DNA of 64,000 nucleotides, from assembly GCF_002234675.1 (NCBI RefSeq), contig NC_019864.2, positions 22,818,582 to 22,882,581 of the forward strand, read 5' to 3'. Positions 10,669 to 22,829 of this stretch are shown here, one piece after another. Positions within the stretch are counted from its first letter, which is position 1, and each line of letters begins with the position of its first letter. This DNA is from Oryzias latipes. Its lineage: Eukaryota > Chordata > Actinopteri > Beloniformes > Adrianichthyidae. Position numbers and translations under genes: made by a program. The notes beneath the pieces were generated by a model. It was not told the DNA's origin. It did not search any database and saw only the letters and a program-made list of their open reading frames with translations.

Positions 10669-12140
10669 GTACAATGTGTTTATTTTAAAACCCATACTTT
10701 TTTCTTGTTCCCTGGCTTTTTGAAGCGACTTTGACATGTCAACCGATTGGAAATAGAAAACCTGGGTAAAGCCTCCATTGCAGTGTGGAGGGACGGATGT
10801 GGAACCCAGACACGACAGAGGCGATCTAAACATTCTGATTAATTGTTTGTATGTTCTATTATTTGTGACAACACAATGCAATGAAGACACACTGTAAACA
10901 GACCAGTGTAAGCCTAAGCCTTTAGTCAAGGCCATGAGCTACTTCACTTCAGATGTACTCTTTTACCCAAAAAGAGAAGGTGTCTTGATGTGAGAAAGTA
11001 TGAAGTAGTGTGTGTATGCTGAAGGTGTTAATGGCAGAGATGTGACCAATTGCCTCTGAAGTCAGCGTCCCACCTTGGGCCCAATTATAAATCTAGGGTG
11101 ACCTAGAAAGAATTGCCAGGTACAACAAGCGCGGAGACAGAAATATGTAAGTCTGCTCTGACTTATTCTTTAAAACAGTTAAACAAACTCTCCAGACTCT
11201 CTAGTCCTCAGTCGTTTCATTGATAGATTTGTGAAAGTTGGGGTAAAAGTAGGATTTTTGGAGGAGTAACAAAGTGTGGCCATCTCATAGCATTGTTTAT
11301 TTATTTATTGTTTACATGCATTGAGACTTTTTCCTCCAATGCATTACGATTATAGAAAAACACACAAACACACATACAAGGAGTGGGTAACCCCCTGTGG
11401 AGCTGTGTGCTAGCTCTCTAAAAGTGCACATGTTGAGTGGAGACCACTAATGGCTTGTTATTGGCATTCTGAGGTGTTGCACCAGTGATTTGGAAGTGGA
11501 GGATAAGATACCTGACTCAAGATGTGTTCTGAGTGGCATCCTCAGGGTGCAGGTGCAAGAACAACAGGTGAAGACAAAGGCTTTAGGTGTGCACATAGGA
11601 GACCAAAAGAGACAGAATGTACACAGGAGACACTAAAGACAGCAAGAAAAGTGATGTTTTCTTTGCACATCAGGAAATACAAGATCACAAAAAGAGTAGT
11701 GTCCCTAAAAGAGATTTAATGTTTTGATTTCATGGGAATCCAAAGTTTTCCTTTGCGCAAACTGTGAACTTGTCACTGGCTTTGTATTTATTTTTAACCA
11801 AAAACAAAGTTAACTTCACAGAGCAAAAACTGTTAAAAGAAATGGCTTTCGTAAAGTTTAAAAACGAAGCAAGCTCTGATCACCGTGCTCTTAAAAAAAC
11901 TGTTTGTTGCAGTGAATTACAGTTTACAGACCACTGCAACATTAGAACATTTCAAAATCTTCTGCGTCCCAACTGCCATATTTTCCGGAAACCAGCAGTG
12001 TATGGTTCACTTTCATAATTATGTCATATATAAGGTGCTCCAAACTAAAAGGCACATTAAGCCAGACAAAGGAGTCAGAGATAAATCTGTCAGTCAGATT
12101 AACCTAATTCACAGTAACCTTCAGAACTTGTTTGTGACAA
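10669..12140. other. Intergenic DNA with a decayed repeat near its right end
   Basis: No gene was recognised. Around 11975-12065 the text ATATTTTCCGG ... ATAAGGTGCTCC ... AAGGCACATTAAG resembles a very common fish repeat whose fresher ends read as an ATAAGGCGCA motif. Other old fragments of what looks like the same family lie at about 25285-25390 and 50425-51020. Confidence 0.35.
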
Positions 12141-14888
12141 CACTGAAAAAAAAGATCTGTTGGATTGACATAAAAAAATCATGGACATCGGTTGCGCGCA
12201 AAAAAATCATGTTGAACCAATATAATTATTGCACATAATAAAATCATGTTCTACCATAATGAATGCTTCTTTGTTTCTGCACCTAATAATTTTACAGAAA
12301 AAAACAAGATTTTATTATGTCATTTACCATAATTTTTCAAAAATTTAAAAGACAATAAAAATTTAGCAAAACTATTATTTGTTTTAAATTACCTACATAG
12401 TTCATTTTAATTTATAAATTATTTTAATAAAATTTATATTGAAAAATAAAATTGCAATTGCAGATTATTATTTAAAGCAAATGCATTATTACAGTCCAAT
12501 GAACATCTGACACTGAACACAAATTTCAGATTTAACTTTTTTATTATCTAAACTTGAAAAATATGTTTACAGTGTAGCATAAAGTACAAATCAATATAAA
12601 TTGGGCTTGCTATTTTTATTAAACAGAAGATAACAGAGCCAAAGCAAACAGCTGGAATCCTTTCTTAGGAAAAACTTTTTAAAGGTCATTTTTATTAAAA
12701 GAGTCGGCTCTTTAAGCCTGAAACCTTAGGCACAACTTTGCCCTACAACTCTATTACAGTTTTTCTTTGGATTACTTCAAATGTGTTTCTGAGATGAGGA
12801 TGGTAATCAGATTTGTGCTGTAAATAAGGCCAAAAAAGCCTTGGCAACTGCCACTCTGACACTTGGTGGGTCGACCACCACAGCCTGGGAGATGTGGACC
12901 ATGAGAATGTCCTCTTCCTCACCACTTTCCATTAGGAGGGAAGTTCCCACCGTGGTGTCCTCGATTGCCTCCTGGATTGCTGCATGGTCTTCATTCTAAA
13001 GAACACAGAAAATATTTGTGTGCACAGTTTACATTTGAAGTTTAGTTAAAACGTCTAGATTACACAACTCACCTGTACTTTGAATAAACCCCTGCACCTG
13101 CTTATGTTGGCGAGAAGGTCAGCAGTCTGAAATACAAAGAGTCAACAAATTTTAAATTCACATGCAAACTTCAGAAAAATACAATTCTTACCCTTGGCTC
13201 ATCAATAAATGTTATAGTTACTGGGTTAACAAAATCATTATATCCTTAGTGTCATGTTAACAGAGGTAGTGGGATAACTGATCAACCATCAATTTCATTA
13301 TTTATTATGTATGTATCTTTCTGCATAAAAGGTGTGTGTAAAGAGTAGGGCTGGCAATCTTGATTACCTCACGATTCGATGACAATCCAGGAGACAATAA
13401 TTCCAGTAATATATAGTAAATGCATGGTGACCCACCTGACTCAGTGAAGACTGGAGCATGGACCCCAGCATGATCAGGGAGGAGCAGTTGGAAGTGTTGT
13501 GTGATGAGCTCTGTAAATTAATCAGGAAATAAATATAGTGACACTTCCACAGCTTTGTTGTATAATTTTATTAACTAAATATGCATTGGTTTGAAATCAA
13601 TAGCTGCAAAAATATTCTTAAGAAATTAGACCAGAAAGAACATTTGACACCCCCCTCCCACCACAGGATTCAAACCACGCTTAATGAGAACCCGCTAATT
13701 TTGAGATGGAAACTGCAAAACTAAACTAGCAGATCGGGAGTAGCTAATCCCCCCACCCATAAAGGATTCCCATATTAATTTATCAAATAGGGGGAATCTG
13801 TGAAGTAGTATTACAGACATTAATATAACTAAGGCTGTAAACTTTTTACTACTTGTTCCAAAAGGACATAAATATTTTCACTCCATTTTAAACTCTCAAA
13901 GCTAAAGTCTCCATAGAAAAATATGTTCAGCATCATAGAATGAAAACAAAGCTTTGATTGAAACCAAAGATCTATGTAAACTGGACAAACCGAACGCATT
14001 CTGTGCACGAGACGCGCACGGAGAATGATTGACAGCTGACTGAGACCGAAGTGCGGTGCTGTTTGCTGGTCAAATAATGCCGTCCTTAAACTAGCTCATG
14101 GTGGAACGGTATGGAAAAACGAAATAATGACAATAGTAATGATAGCTTCTCACATTTTCCTTCAATTTCGGTCTCAACGCAGAATTTAGCAAAAGGAAAT
14201 CCACTTAGTGACGATGAATCCCCATGGCAAAGTTTTTCGCCTGTGGGAAAAAAAATAAACCGCCGTGCCCGCGAGCGCCCACTGCCCCTTTGTCAAAAGC
14301 GAATTCCTACGGCATAACTACTTGCCACTCTTCCCCGCACATCGTTTGAAATCACCGTGTTTACCGCTGAATCTGACGTGAAAGAATTTACCGCGCTCAT
14401 CTCCCCCTACCTGCCGTCCGAGGGCTGTGGCACCAGCGACAAAAGTGGCGCGCAGAGCCTTAACTTTGATAACTACGACAAAAGTGGATTACAAAGCTCT
14501 TCCCCGTGAAAAATAACAGTAATGATAAATGAACGCCGTTCATTTCCTTCAATCAATTTGTTAGATTAAATTAATTTACCTTTTTTAAGCTCCTCCAGCC
14601 AGCAGGTGCTTGCAGCTTCTCTAAAATGGCTGACTGCAAAGTTTCTCCTCCTGGAATGCTTCTTCACCGATGGGGTTTACTTTTCCAAAATTAAGGGGCA
14701 AAGGATCAAGCATAACTATTTCATGTTTTGTCAACATTATTTAAATATATAAAAGTAACACAGCAAGACATTATGTGTGATTTTCAAGATTATATTATGT
14801 TTCGAAGGTAAACATAATTTGTTCATATTAAACAAACATGTTTAGTATTTGTAAATTGAACAACCCCACTTTTCCCGTTTTTTCAGTG
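12141..14888 (-). mobile_element. CACTA-like DNA element carrying gene fragments
   Basis: The element starts CACTGAAAAAAAAG (12141) and ends with the inverted match TTTTTTCAGTG (ending 14888). CACTG with an A-rich subterminal region is a terminus used by fish EnSpm/CACTA-type elements. Flanking bases share only AA, so a target-site duplication is not firmly shown. The interior holds, on the minus strand, several short exons of a gene family (separate entry) and a G+C-richer block at 14240-14480. No transposase frame was recognised, so it is probably non-autonomous. Confidence 0.5.
12743..14640 (-). pseudogene. Decayed multi-exon copy of a fish multicopy gene family, inside the CACTA-like element
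   Basis: Minus-strand exon candidates with proper splice signals follow one another. One ends at 14580 (donor GTAAAT). The next are 13510-13436 (75 bp), 13126-13073 (54 bp, TADLLANISRCRGLFKVQ) and one from 12995 leftward (NEDHAAIQEAIEDTTVG..., then VHISQAVVVDPPSVRVAVAKAF). The three internal segments join in phase 0. The last exon meets a stop at 12807-12809, but the neighbouring frame continues with LRNTFEVIQRK. That matches the C-terminal pattern (YPKxLKxTFEVIQK) which I remember from a large set of uncharacterised fish proteins, so a frameshift near 12820 is likely. Function is unknown. It is probably non-functional here. Confidence 0.5.
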
Positions 14889-15420
14889 AATCTACATGTT
14901 AGTACCTACCTTTTTCCTGCTTCAGTAAAAAAAGCATAAAAAAACAAACACAATAAGAAACCTGAAAAGGTAGGTACTATGGGACAATGCTGACTGGATG
15001 ATGATGTCAGTCCATCATTTCCCTAAAGGTTATTTGAAATGAAGCGACACTAAAGGTACTAATACTAAATGAAGACTTTTTTTAAACTTTTACACTGGTT
15101 TACATGAAGGCTTTTTTACTAGGTTACCTTTTATATTTTGTTATAAGCACATTGATGAAAGCATTGTTACATGAACTCACATGGAGCCCAGACCAGCTGA
15201 AGCTAGTTAGTCGAAGCTTCAAAGTCCTAATCAGTACTTCTCCACTGAAAATCAAAGCTATAAATCACTTGTTGGCAAGAGCACGGACACTGATCACTCG
15301 GTACTTAGCTCTTGTAAAGATGACCATATAAGGTGTTGTTTGTTTGTTTTTTATTGTTTTTTTTGCCTCTTGTGTTTTATTGTTTGCACATGTTTATTTT
15401 TATTTATTGAAGTTGCATGT
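14889..15420. other. AT-rich intergenic DNA
   Basis: No gene was recognised. The frame at 15104-15331 is a chance frame without domain features. Confidence 0.4.
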
Positions 15421-15423
15421 AGT

Positions 15424-16440
15424 GTTGGGTAATGATGGCCAAATCGACACCTCATAAAGCACTTACCAACTTCCACACAACTGGGCTGAGATCAATACTT
15501 TTTCTCAAAACATTTCAGCTACAAATAGTGGCATCTGCTGGTTGCCTGTTATTGATACATCCTAACACACATGCAGTCAAAACTTTGAAATGGCGAAGTG
15601 TCCTTGAGCAGACAACCTTGCCTCTGGTCGAAGGTTGGCACCAGTATTCTGTAGCGGAGCCGCAGTGTGAATGGGGACAGTGGCTGTGAAGCGCATTGGG
15701 CCTTCGAAGCAGGCAGAAAAGTGCTATACAAGTATATGCCTAGTCACTAGTGAAAAAAGTAAACAACACTGTAAGAAATATAAAATATAAACAACACAAC
15801 AAAAATCCTGCTTTTGGTGCAAATATGTGGCTCTTTAACAACTCAGCTCTTCGATAAAGCAGGGAGAGGAGGGGCTAGGTGTTAGGAGCAGCGAGAGAGA
15901 AGGAGATGCGCTGTTTACACAGACAGACAATGTCGCTAGATTGCGCTGCTTTTCCGCACAAATTGGGAGGGTATTTACTCAAATTGTTTTTGCCAAATCT
16001 GTCAACACTGCAGACAGACATGCTGCGCTTGCATGTAAATTTGTGTAAATTCAACCTTTGTACTCTATATATTGAGGAAAAACTGTACCAAAATATCAAT
16101 CTCATAGAGCCTTTTATTACTGTGGATAATGATTCCGCCTTTGTAATACTGAGATACTGTATGGGCATGCATTATTGATTATGAGACACGTTGGTTTATT
16201 TTTTTAAAAACAACAATTTCCTCTAAATCTCATGTCAGTCTCATTGAATGGAGACTGATTGATGCTTCAATCAAGCCTTGCGGCACAGTCTGAACCACTT
16301 CATGAATCAGTCATGTAGTACAGCCAGGCAGTGAAGCCTCGGACGTCATCACTTTTTCAGCTCCTCCTCTGAAGTAAGCCTCGATGCGCGCTTCACGGAA
16401 ACTCCTCCACTACTCGACAGACCGTCACATCACTTGTTGC
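15424..16440. repeat. hAT-like repeat region with a SINE piece inside
   Basis: Text near 15424-15540 (TAGTGTTGGGTAATGATGGCC ... CATTTCAGCTACAAATAGTG) and GC-richer text near 16250-16400 (GAAGCCTCGGACGTCATCAC) both resemble parts of a common fish hAT-like family with GAAGC-rich ends. Boundaries and duplications are not resolved. Open frames on both strands at 15875-16178 mirror each other and are not genes. Confidence 0.35.
15595..15738 (+). repeat. 3' part of a fish SINE
   Basis: The order GAAGTGTCCTTGAGCA ... GGTTGGCACCAGTATTCTG ... GTGAAGCGCATTGGG ... AGAAAAGTGCTATACAAGT follows the 3' half of a widespread fish SINE, in which the usual text is an AAGCGCTTTGGG / AAAAGCGCTATATAA pair. The tRNA-like head is missing. 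Compare the head-containing piece at 20171-20275, which overlaps this one at the GAAGTG(T/C)CCTT motif. Confidence 0.6.
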
Positions 16441-16449
16441 ATCTTTCTG

Positions 16450-19145
16450 CCACAAGCTTGGCCCCCTGAGTTTTGGTTCTTACTCACTGGTTTCTGTCAG
16501 TACAAGTTAAAAAGAGGAAATATTTTTCATTTTAAGTGAAGTTTCTGAACAAAATGTTTCTCAAGTCACTTTAAACCTAGATAAATTATTTTGACCATAT
16601 GTATGCATGTTCTGCTTTATTAACCATTGAAATACATTCATGTCACAAGAACAAAGAGCTTTTAGTTTTTTTTCAGACCAAACAGACACACAGTGGAATC
16701 CTATTTTCAGGAATAAAATGCAGTTGATCGCATAGTGTTTAATACCATTGCAAAAAAAAAAAAAACTTGAGAAAACCTTTACGGTATTCTGTTACAGGTG
16801 AAAGAACAATGCTCATGGGGAAAATTTACACGATGACAAAATCTTTCATTGCTGTCTCATCATTACTGCTTATCTGCTGAATACATTGAAATTGGTCCTA
16901 ACAGATGATTTATTTACTGATGCAGCGGACAAGAAAGAATCTTTTCCATCCTCATGTTTATTAAAAACAAATTAATTGCTCATATCACCAGTGATAATCA
17001 TTGCTTCGTCCATGAGAAAACAAGCGTGCCATAACAAATTAGAACAGAGAGCTTTTTAAGTCAACTAAAAAATGTGCAGGGATTTTTTGACTAGCTTCTT
17101 CTGCAAAGTTTTAATCACAGTTGTTAAAAGTCTGTTAAAAGTCTGTTGTTTGTATCAGCAGTTTACTTAATGTAATTGAGGTCAAATCAATGTACTGGTA
17201 AATAAGGAGCAAAAGAAAGCCAAGCTGTATTTAATGCTTCAAATAAATGTATCCTTGGAGCCGTTTACAAGGCGCTCATGGTATACAGCTTGATGGATTG
17301 AGCTTTTACAGAGCTCTTTGCTTTTGTTATTGCATAAAATCACGTGAGTCAGTAGTGTCCCTGTCAAGGTCAAGAGCAAAGCATCTGATGCATATTTTTA
17401 TGAAGGGGCATCTTCCATCCGCTTAGACTGAATCACTTTCAATACTAATCACTTCTAAAATACTTGTCAGAAGCAAAAAAAAATATTTCTAAATCTGGTT
17501 AATTTTTTCATGTTCAGTTTTAAATTCTAAAACAATGTTTTTAAATGTTAATTAAATTCCGCTTTTTGAGTGGAGGACAGTAGCAGGATGCAAATATGTA
17601 AAGGTCATTTTCTGACTGAAGGATACAAAACAAATTTTTTTTGAGAATGTGCATTTATACGCACACAAATGTGGGGGACAGAAAATTTTCTACACTTTAA
17701 CTTTTACTAAAATTCTAAATAATTTTAATAAACGTGTAAAGTAGAAGTGCATGCTTTTAGTCACCTCTGACAATATCAGAAGGTTGAAGCTGACTAATTC
17801 ATCCACAATGATGCATGGTATTAGTAAAAGCTTCCATACACCTTGAGTGGATGCAACAAGATGTTGATTATCATAGTTTTTTTTTTTTTTTTATTCCTTT
17901 CTTCTGACAAGAACATTAACCCAGCTGTTAAATGGCCCACCATAGATGTTCCTACAGTTCCCTATTGACCACTTTAGCTGTATAATTTGTTTATAGACAC
18001 TGTGCACTTGCATCTGTGCTAATATAAGACCATGAGACTTATCCATGGGCTGAAGAAGTTCCTCCTGGGTGTCTTTTAATAGCACACCTGTTCTGTCCTC
18101 TTCTCAGTTCTCCTTTATATCAAGCCTCCCTTATCTTCAGAGATGTGACTGAGCACACATATCTCATTGATTTCTGCAGGGCAAAGCTCTCCAATTTGTG
18201 CTTCTGATAGGGCCATCACCATGGAAATCAGATAGAGAATGAGTGCTGTTGTGGAGTCTGCTGTGCCTAGCTCAAACAATGATCAACAACATGTACTCTG
18301 CTTAATGACTTTCACCAAAACGACAGAAAAAAGGTCTTGAGATTAAAAGCTGCAAATACTGCTCATTTTTCTTTTCAAATGTTTAGGTTGGGTTTATTAA
18401 TGTTAATTTCAGAAATGAATGCAGCCCAAGAAAAATAACGTTTTTCTTTTAATCAATTATAACAAGGCAAAGTGAAGATATAATTACAGATTTTCATCTC
18501 ACTGTGCAAACAGTGTCCCATCTGAGCTTTGGAGGAAAAGTCATGAGCATTCATCACTAAAATCAATTTAAAACATTAAATATGTTAAGCTGGAAGGGAG
18601 GTAAAAGGGATAGATTTTCATACCATTTTAAAAGTAAAGGGAGAACATGACACCAAAAACAGCCTTCACTAAGACTTTACTAACAAGCAAGGGTTGTAGT
18701 TCCAGTTTCTTCAACACAATGACAAGTCTTATTTTTTTCATTTTATTGTTTTTAATCTAGACTCAGTCATTGGCAAAGGTTCAAGAACCGCCAAAATGGC
18801 TGCAACACACAAATGGTCTAATGATTCTTAATTTTTTTTACTTATTTTATTTATTATTAAACCTTTCAGAAACTATGTCCAATAAAAACAAATATATCTT
18901 TTTTGTTTAATGTTGCACTGGAAACACTCTCGGAATAGATCAAAAGATGATCAAAGTGGGACTTTAAACAAATGTAGATGAAGGAACCATGGCAGGTGCC
19001 TAGTTCTTAAAGTCTACTCATAACTAACAATCTGCCCGCTATCTTTAAGTATCATTGGTTTAAACTTTAGCTGATTGGTTGCTCTTGATATGTATGTTTT
19101 AACAATGCTTGATACCCCTGTCAAAAAAGACGTTTTTTGGGAGTG
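16450..19145. other. AT-rich intergenic DNA, no gene seen
   Basis: No frame with recognisable protein features and no nameable repeat. Long T and A tracts occur (16752-16765, 17877-17892). Confidence 0.45.
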
Positions 19146-19149
19146 CTCA

Positions 19150-19515
19150 ATTCTAAGCCCTACACTTTTTTTTCCCTCCTACTATTTAATGTCTTTCTCA
19201 CTTCATCCTCACTGATACTTTCTGCTATACAAAAGCCACCTCTTTCACTCTGTGCTCTCTAACATTTTCTTCATTCATCAGCTCTTTAAAGTAATCCTTC
19301 CATCTTTCTGTCACACTTTTGAACCTGTGAACACATGTCTATCTTTGTACTTGATCACTCCAACTTGCTGCATCAATCCATGTCTATCTCTTTGCCTTGC
19401 CAGCCAATAATGATGCACCTCTCCCTCCTTTGTGTCCAACCCGTCAAAAAAGTCTTCATACTCCCTTTGCTTGGGTTTTGCCACCTGCACATGTATCTCC
19501 ATGCACCCCTTTCTT
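19150..19515 (-). mobile_element. RTE-like LINE fragment (region upstream of the reverse transcriptase core)
   Basis: Read on the minus strand, the text encodes DFFDGLDTKEGE, then LARQRDR, then QVGVIKYKDRHVFTGSK, then SVTERWKDYFKELMNEE, then NVREHR and ISEDEV. Order and spacing match the conserved stretch just before the reverse transcriptase domain of fish RTE-like LINEs (LDTKEGE...LARQRDR...VIKD...RWKEYFEELMNEEN). Stops and frame changes interrupt it (a stop follows KEVAFV). It is a dead fragment of a few hundred bases. Confidence 0.75.
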
Positions 19516-20170
19516 TTCTATTACTGTTCCTTTTTTTTTTTTTATATGGAACATTTGTGAAAGAAGGCAAGGTCTTCTTCGGGCACACTTATTTTTCTTG
19601 GGAACAAAGCCCCCATTACTCCCAACATTTAAAGGAGGTGCATCTAAAGTGAGAGCATAATGATGAACAAACAAAATGTATGCATTCAGGACAGTGACAG
19701 ACAAAGAAAAAGGCTTATTGTACATTGCCGCTAAATGGTGCATAACTAGACAAAGTGGCAGATTACCTGATTAAAGAGACTGACGGTAAATGCAAAACCA
19801 CTTTGAGAAATCACAGAGTCAGCACTCTGTTTGTCATGCCCAGGCTAGGGGAGGAAAACATGTTGCCTACAGCAGAGCAAACCAGCCAACTGTAAAAGGC
19901 AATACAATGATATCACATTTATAATTTAACATTGGTATTTTGATCCAACCAAACCAAAGCATGTATTTCTAATAAAAAGCACAGCATGTATAGTTGTAAG
20001 TTTTCTTCCGTAAATAAATGCTTGGGTTGTAAGACGAATAAATGAAATTTTATGGGTAAACATTTTTATTAATACTGAATTTTGGGAAAAAAATTTTTTT
20101 AAAACGGACTTTAAAGAAATATTTTTAATTTGAACCCAGTTTTAAGACATGCAAAATACATTTATATAAG

Positions 20171-20275
20171 ACTGTGGGGCTGATCAGAAGGTTGCAGGTT
20201 CGATTCCCGGCTTACCAGCCCATGTATCGAAGTGCCTTTGGGCAAGACACTGAATCTCACATTGCTCCTGGTGTT
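20171..20275 (+). repeat. 5' part of a tRNA-derived SINE
   Basis: A perfect polymerase III B box GGTTCGATTCC lies at 20197-20207 in a tRNA-like setting (CAGAAGGTTGCAGGTTCG). It is followed by GAAGTGCCTTTGGGCAAGACAC, standard text of a fish SINE. It is not a functional tRNA gene: the acceptor stem and anticodon arm are not formed. Confidence 0.65.
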
Positions 20276-20890
20276 TATAGATTGGTTTCAGTGTTCAACA
20301 GGCTTGTTAAGAAGGTAATAAAATGCTAAATATGTATGCACTATTTACCAAGAGTCAAAAACGTATTTTCAGCTTTGCAAGCAAAGTGCGACAGACAGAT
20401 TTCCACATTCTCATCTGCACACAGACGTGTAGTTGTGATTCTCCAAGTATATTTTATATCACATGCACACTTATGCGTCAAATACCACAATGGTTACACA
20501 AGTTCAAGATGGCTTATTCTTGTCCTAAAGCGTTATTTGTATTCTGCGGAAAACTTTGCACAGTTTCAGTGCAATTAATTTTACAATGCAGTTTTTGAGA
20601 AACTAGAGAGATTAAACAAGAAACCGCACATAAGTTTAACATTTCTATAAAATAGAAACTGTGATATTCGCATGCATAAAATGCGATAAAATCTTCTTTT
20701 TTTACTAGTTGTTTTTATTCATCTTTAGGAATATAAAACTATTTCTTTAGAGAAAAGAAAAAAATAGAAAGCACTGAAATGTACTTCATGCATTTTGTAC
20801 ATTTAAAAAAGAATCTATCCAATAACATGGTAGTTATGTAGGTACAAAGGTATTTCTGGTTTTCGTGCCGTTCTCGCGGTCTTTACGTTA
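20276..20890. other. AT-rich intergenic DNA
   Basis: No gene or nameable repeat is seen. Two overlapping chance frames (20323-20598 and 20336-20578) have no recognisable motif. Confidence 0.4.
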
Positions 20891-21070
20891 TGTCATTATT
20901 TACACCTGTGGCAAATCACGCTGAAAGTATTTAACCTGTGTCCCCCCTGTCCTCATCACGGGACCGTTTTGCTTGCTTTGTTTGTGGTTGTTCAGCTTCG
21001 AGCATTAAAACTATTTTTCTTCTACGATCTCCTGCGTCCTGCGCTGTGTCCTCACCTGCAAGTCCTGACA
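20891..21070 (+). repeat. LTR-like fragment
   Basis: The segment begins TGTCATTATTT and ends CAAGTCCTGACA. In between are a TATA-like GTATTTAACC, a transcript-start-like CCTGTCCTCATCACGGG, an ATTAAA signal and a TCCTGCGTCCTGCGCTGTG block typical of fish Gypsy-type LTR 3' parts. At 180 bp it is short, and no direct repeats flank it, so it may be truncated. Confidence 0.4.
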
Positions 21071-22273
21071 ATTGTTGCCCACCAAATTAGTGTTCCTTAT
21101 GGTTTGCAACAGAGAAACAAAATATTTGGGCTTAGTTTCTTTTTCTATTTTAGGAATAACATTATTCACTATTACCAGAATTGTGCTCACTGATTAATGC
21201 ACTCCACAAAACCAAACCCTGTTCCATAATGCAGCCCTTCACTTTAAAAGCAGCCTCAGCCTCTTAACAATAGAAACATCAACCTTAAAATGTCAGAGAA
21301 CATGTGGTGTGTAAAAAAACAAACAAAGCTTTCTCCTGAACCCCAGTGACCTGGATGTTACCTTCTGCACAACTGGTGGGCTTTTCTTCGAGGAGCACTT
21401 CAATGAGTAAATATGTGGCATTGTGGAAAAGAAAGCATAATCCTTTAGTCTGATGTTGAAGAGGTTTGATTACTTTTGTTGCTCTGCGGATTCATTTTAA
21501 AAGGGGGGCTACGAGTGCCCCCGCCCCGGAGACATCAAAAAGCACAGAGGCTGTCATCTCACATCCCCTTCATCCGTTATTGTTGACTGAATCAGGAATA
21601 ATGACTCTCACAGGGACTCTACACAAGAAAGTGGTCATTTCACGTTATGATGGAAAAGCCCCCCACCCCCTACAAATGCAGAAACTGAATACAACAACTG
21701 AAAGCAAATGTTCTCAACAAATATCTGGTCTTTTGCTAATTTTACTCAGTCTCATCGTAAGGTGATGCATGTCATTAAGAGTAAAAGGTTGAGACACAAA
21801 TATTGAACTCTATGACACATGTCATGTGTATTATTAACATCCCCAATCCTTTTTTTGCTACACACCCACCCACTTGATAAGAGTACAAATATCGCAACAA
21901 AAACAGCAGGGAGTAAAAAGTATGCATAAAAAGCTGCTGAAGATGTGTTGGTTTTGGCAGACGTTTCACAGAGATTCAACATTTCCCTGCCCAACCCGTT
22001 TTGCCTGCACTTTAAATCCCTGTTTCTTCAGCACTGATATATATATATTTAGTCAAATAAAGAGAATGTTAAAGTTGAAAAATACACTCACAAAAGATTA
22101 TTAAGAAATATTTATAAGAATTATGCAAACCTGAGAAAAGTCACTGACAAAATAGTGTTATGGATATAAAAAATGGGAATTTGTCATTAAGATATTATTG
22201 GTGATTGACTTAATTTCTTACTACTAGAAAACTACTGTTTTTCTCTACTATTAATCACCCCTCCACCACCGTC
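21071..22273. other. Intergenic DNA, no gene seen
   Basis: Only short chance frames occur. Nothing recognisable as a repeat or RNA gene. Confidence 0.4.
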
Positions 22274-22829
22274 AAGCTACGTTCACATCGGACATGTGAC
22301 GCACGTTCTTTCACACATTTAGCCCATAGTGTTCACGTTGGAGAAGAAGGGAGGGGCTTTTTGTCCACCAACTTCAGTTAGAAAAGACTTGGTGCGAAAT
22401 GTCAAAGTAGTACAAATCTCACAAATCTTGCTCGAGGTGTTTTTCTTCCTAAGTTCTTTTCCGATTTATGAAAGACCTGGAATCAAATACATCCGGGCAC
22501 AAACAACAATTATTAATGTTCGCCTGATTGATCTATTTCCCAATGGTTGGCACTGCCATGAATGAAAAGGGACGCCATCCATGCGTCACTACCAAATCCT
22601 TGTCTTTGATCAAAGTTTGAACTGGTGTAACTTTCAACACACGTTCCATGCTCATGCGTTTTGTACAAAACACTCTTAGAAATGTGCATAGTTACACGTG
22701 AACACAAACGTTTTGAACATGGAAGCCTGAAATATGCACATATACACACATATACACACGTTTACATAGACTTTTCATTGGAAGTGGTCACTTGAAAGCA
22801 TGTTGCCGAGGGTGGTGCAGACATAGCTT
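22274..22829. repeat. Terminal-inverted-repeat family B, copy 1 (556 bp)
   Basis: The ends read AAGCTACGTTCACA and, inverted, AAGCTATGTCTGCA. The interior aligns with 28380-28875 through GTGTTCAC, TGTCCACCAACT, CAAATCTCA, GGGCACAAAC, GACGCCATCCAT, and a tail of TTTTCA(T/C)TGGAAGTGG, CACTT and GGGTGGTG. No transposase is encoded. No clear target-site duplication was found. Probably a non-autonomous DNA transposon. Confidence 0.7.

Noticed and set aside
15875..16178. Open frames of similar length on both strands
   Set aside because: They mirror each other within a repeat region; at most one could code and neither has a recognisable motif.
19335..19652. Plus-strand 105-codon frame
   Set aside because: It is the shadow of the RTE-like minus-strand fragment and an adjoining T-rich tract.
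20171..20275. Possible tRNA gene (B box GGTTCGATTCC)
   Set aside because: The cloverleaf is incomplete and SINE text follows directly, so it is a SINE head.
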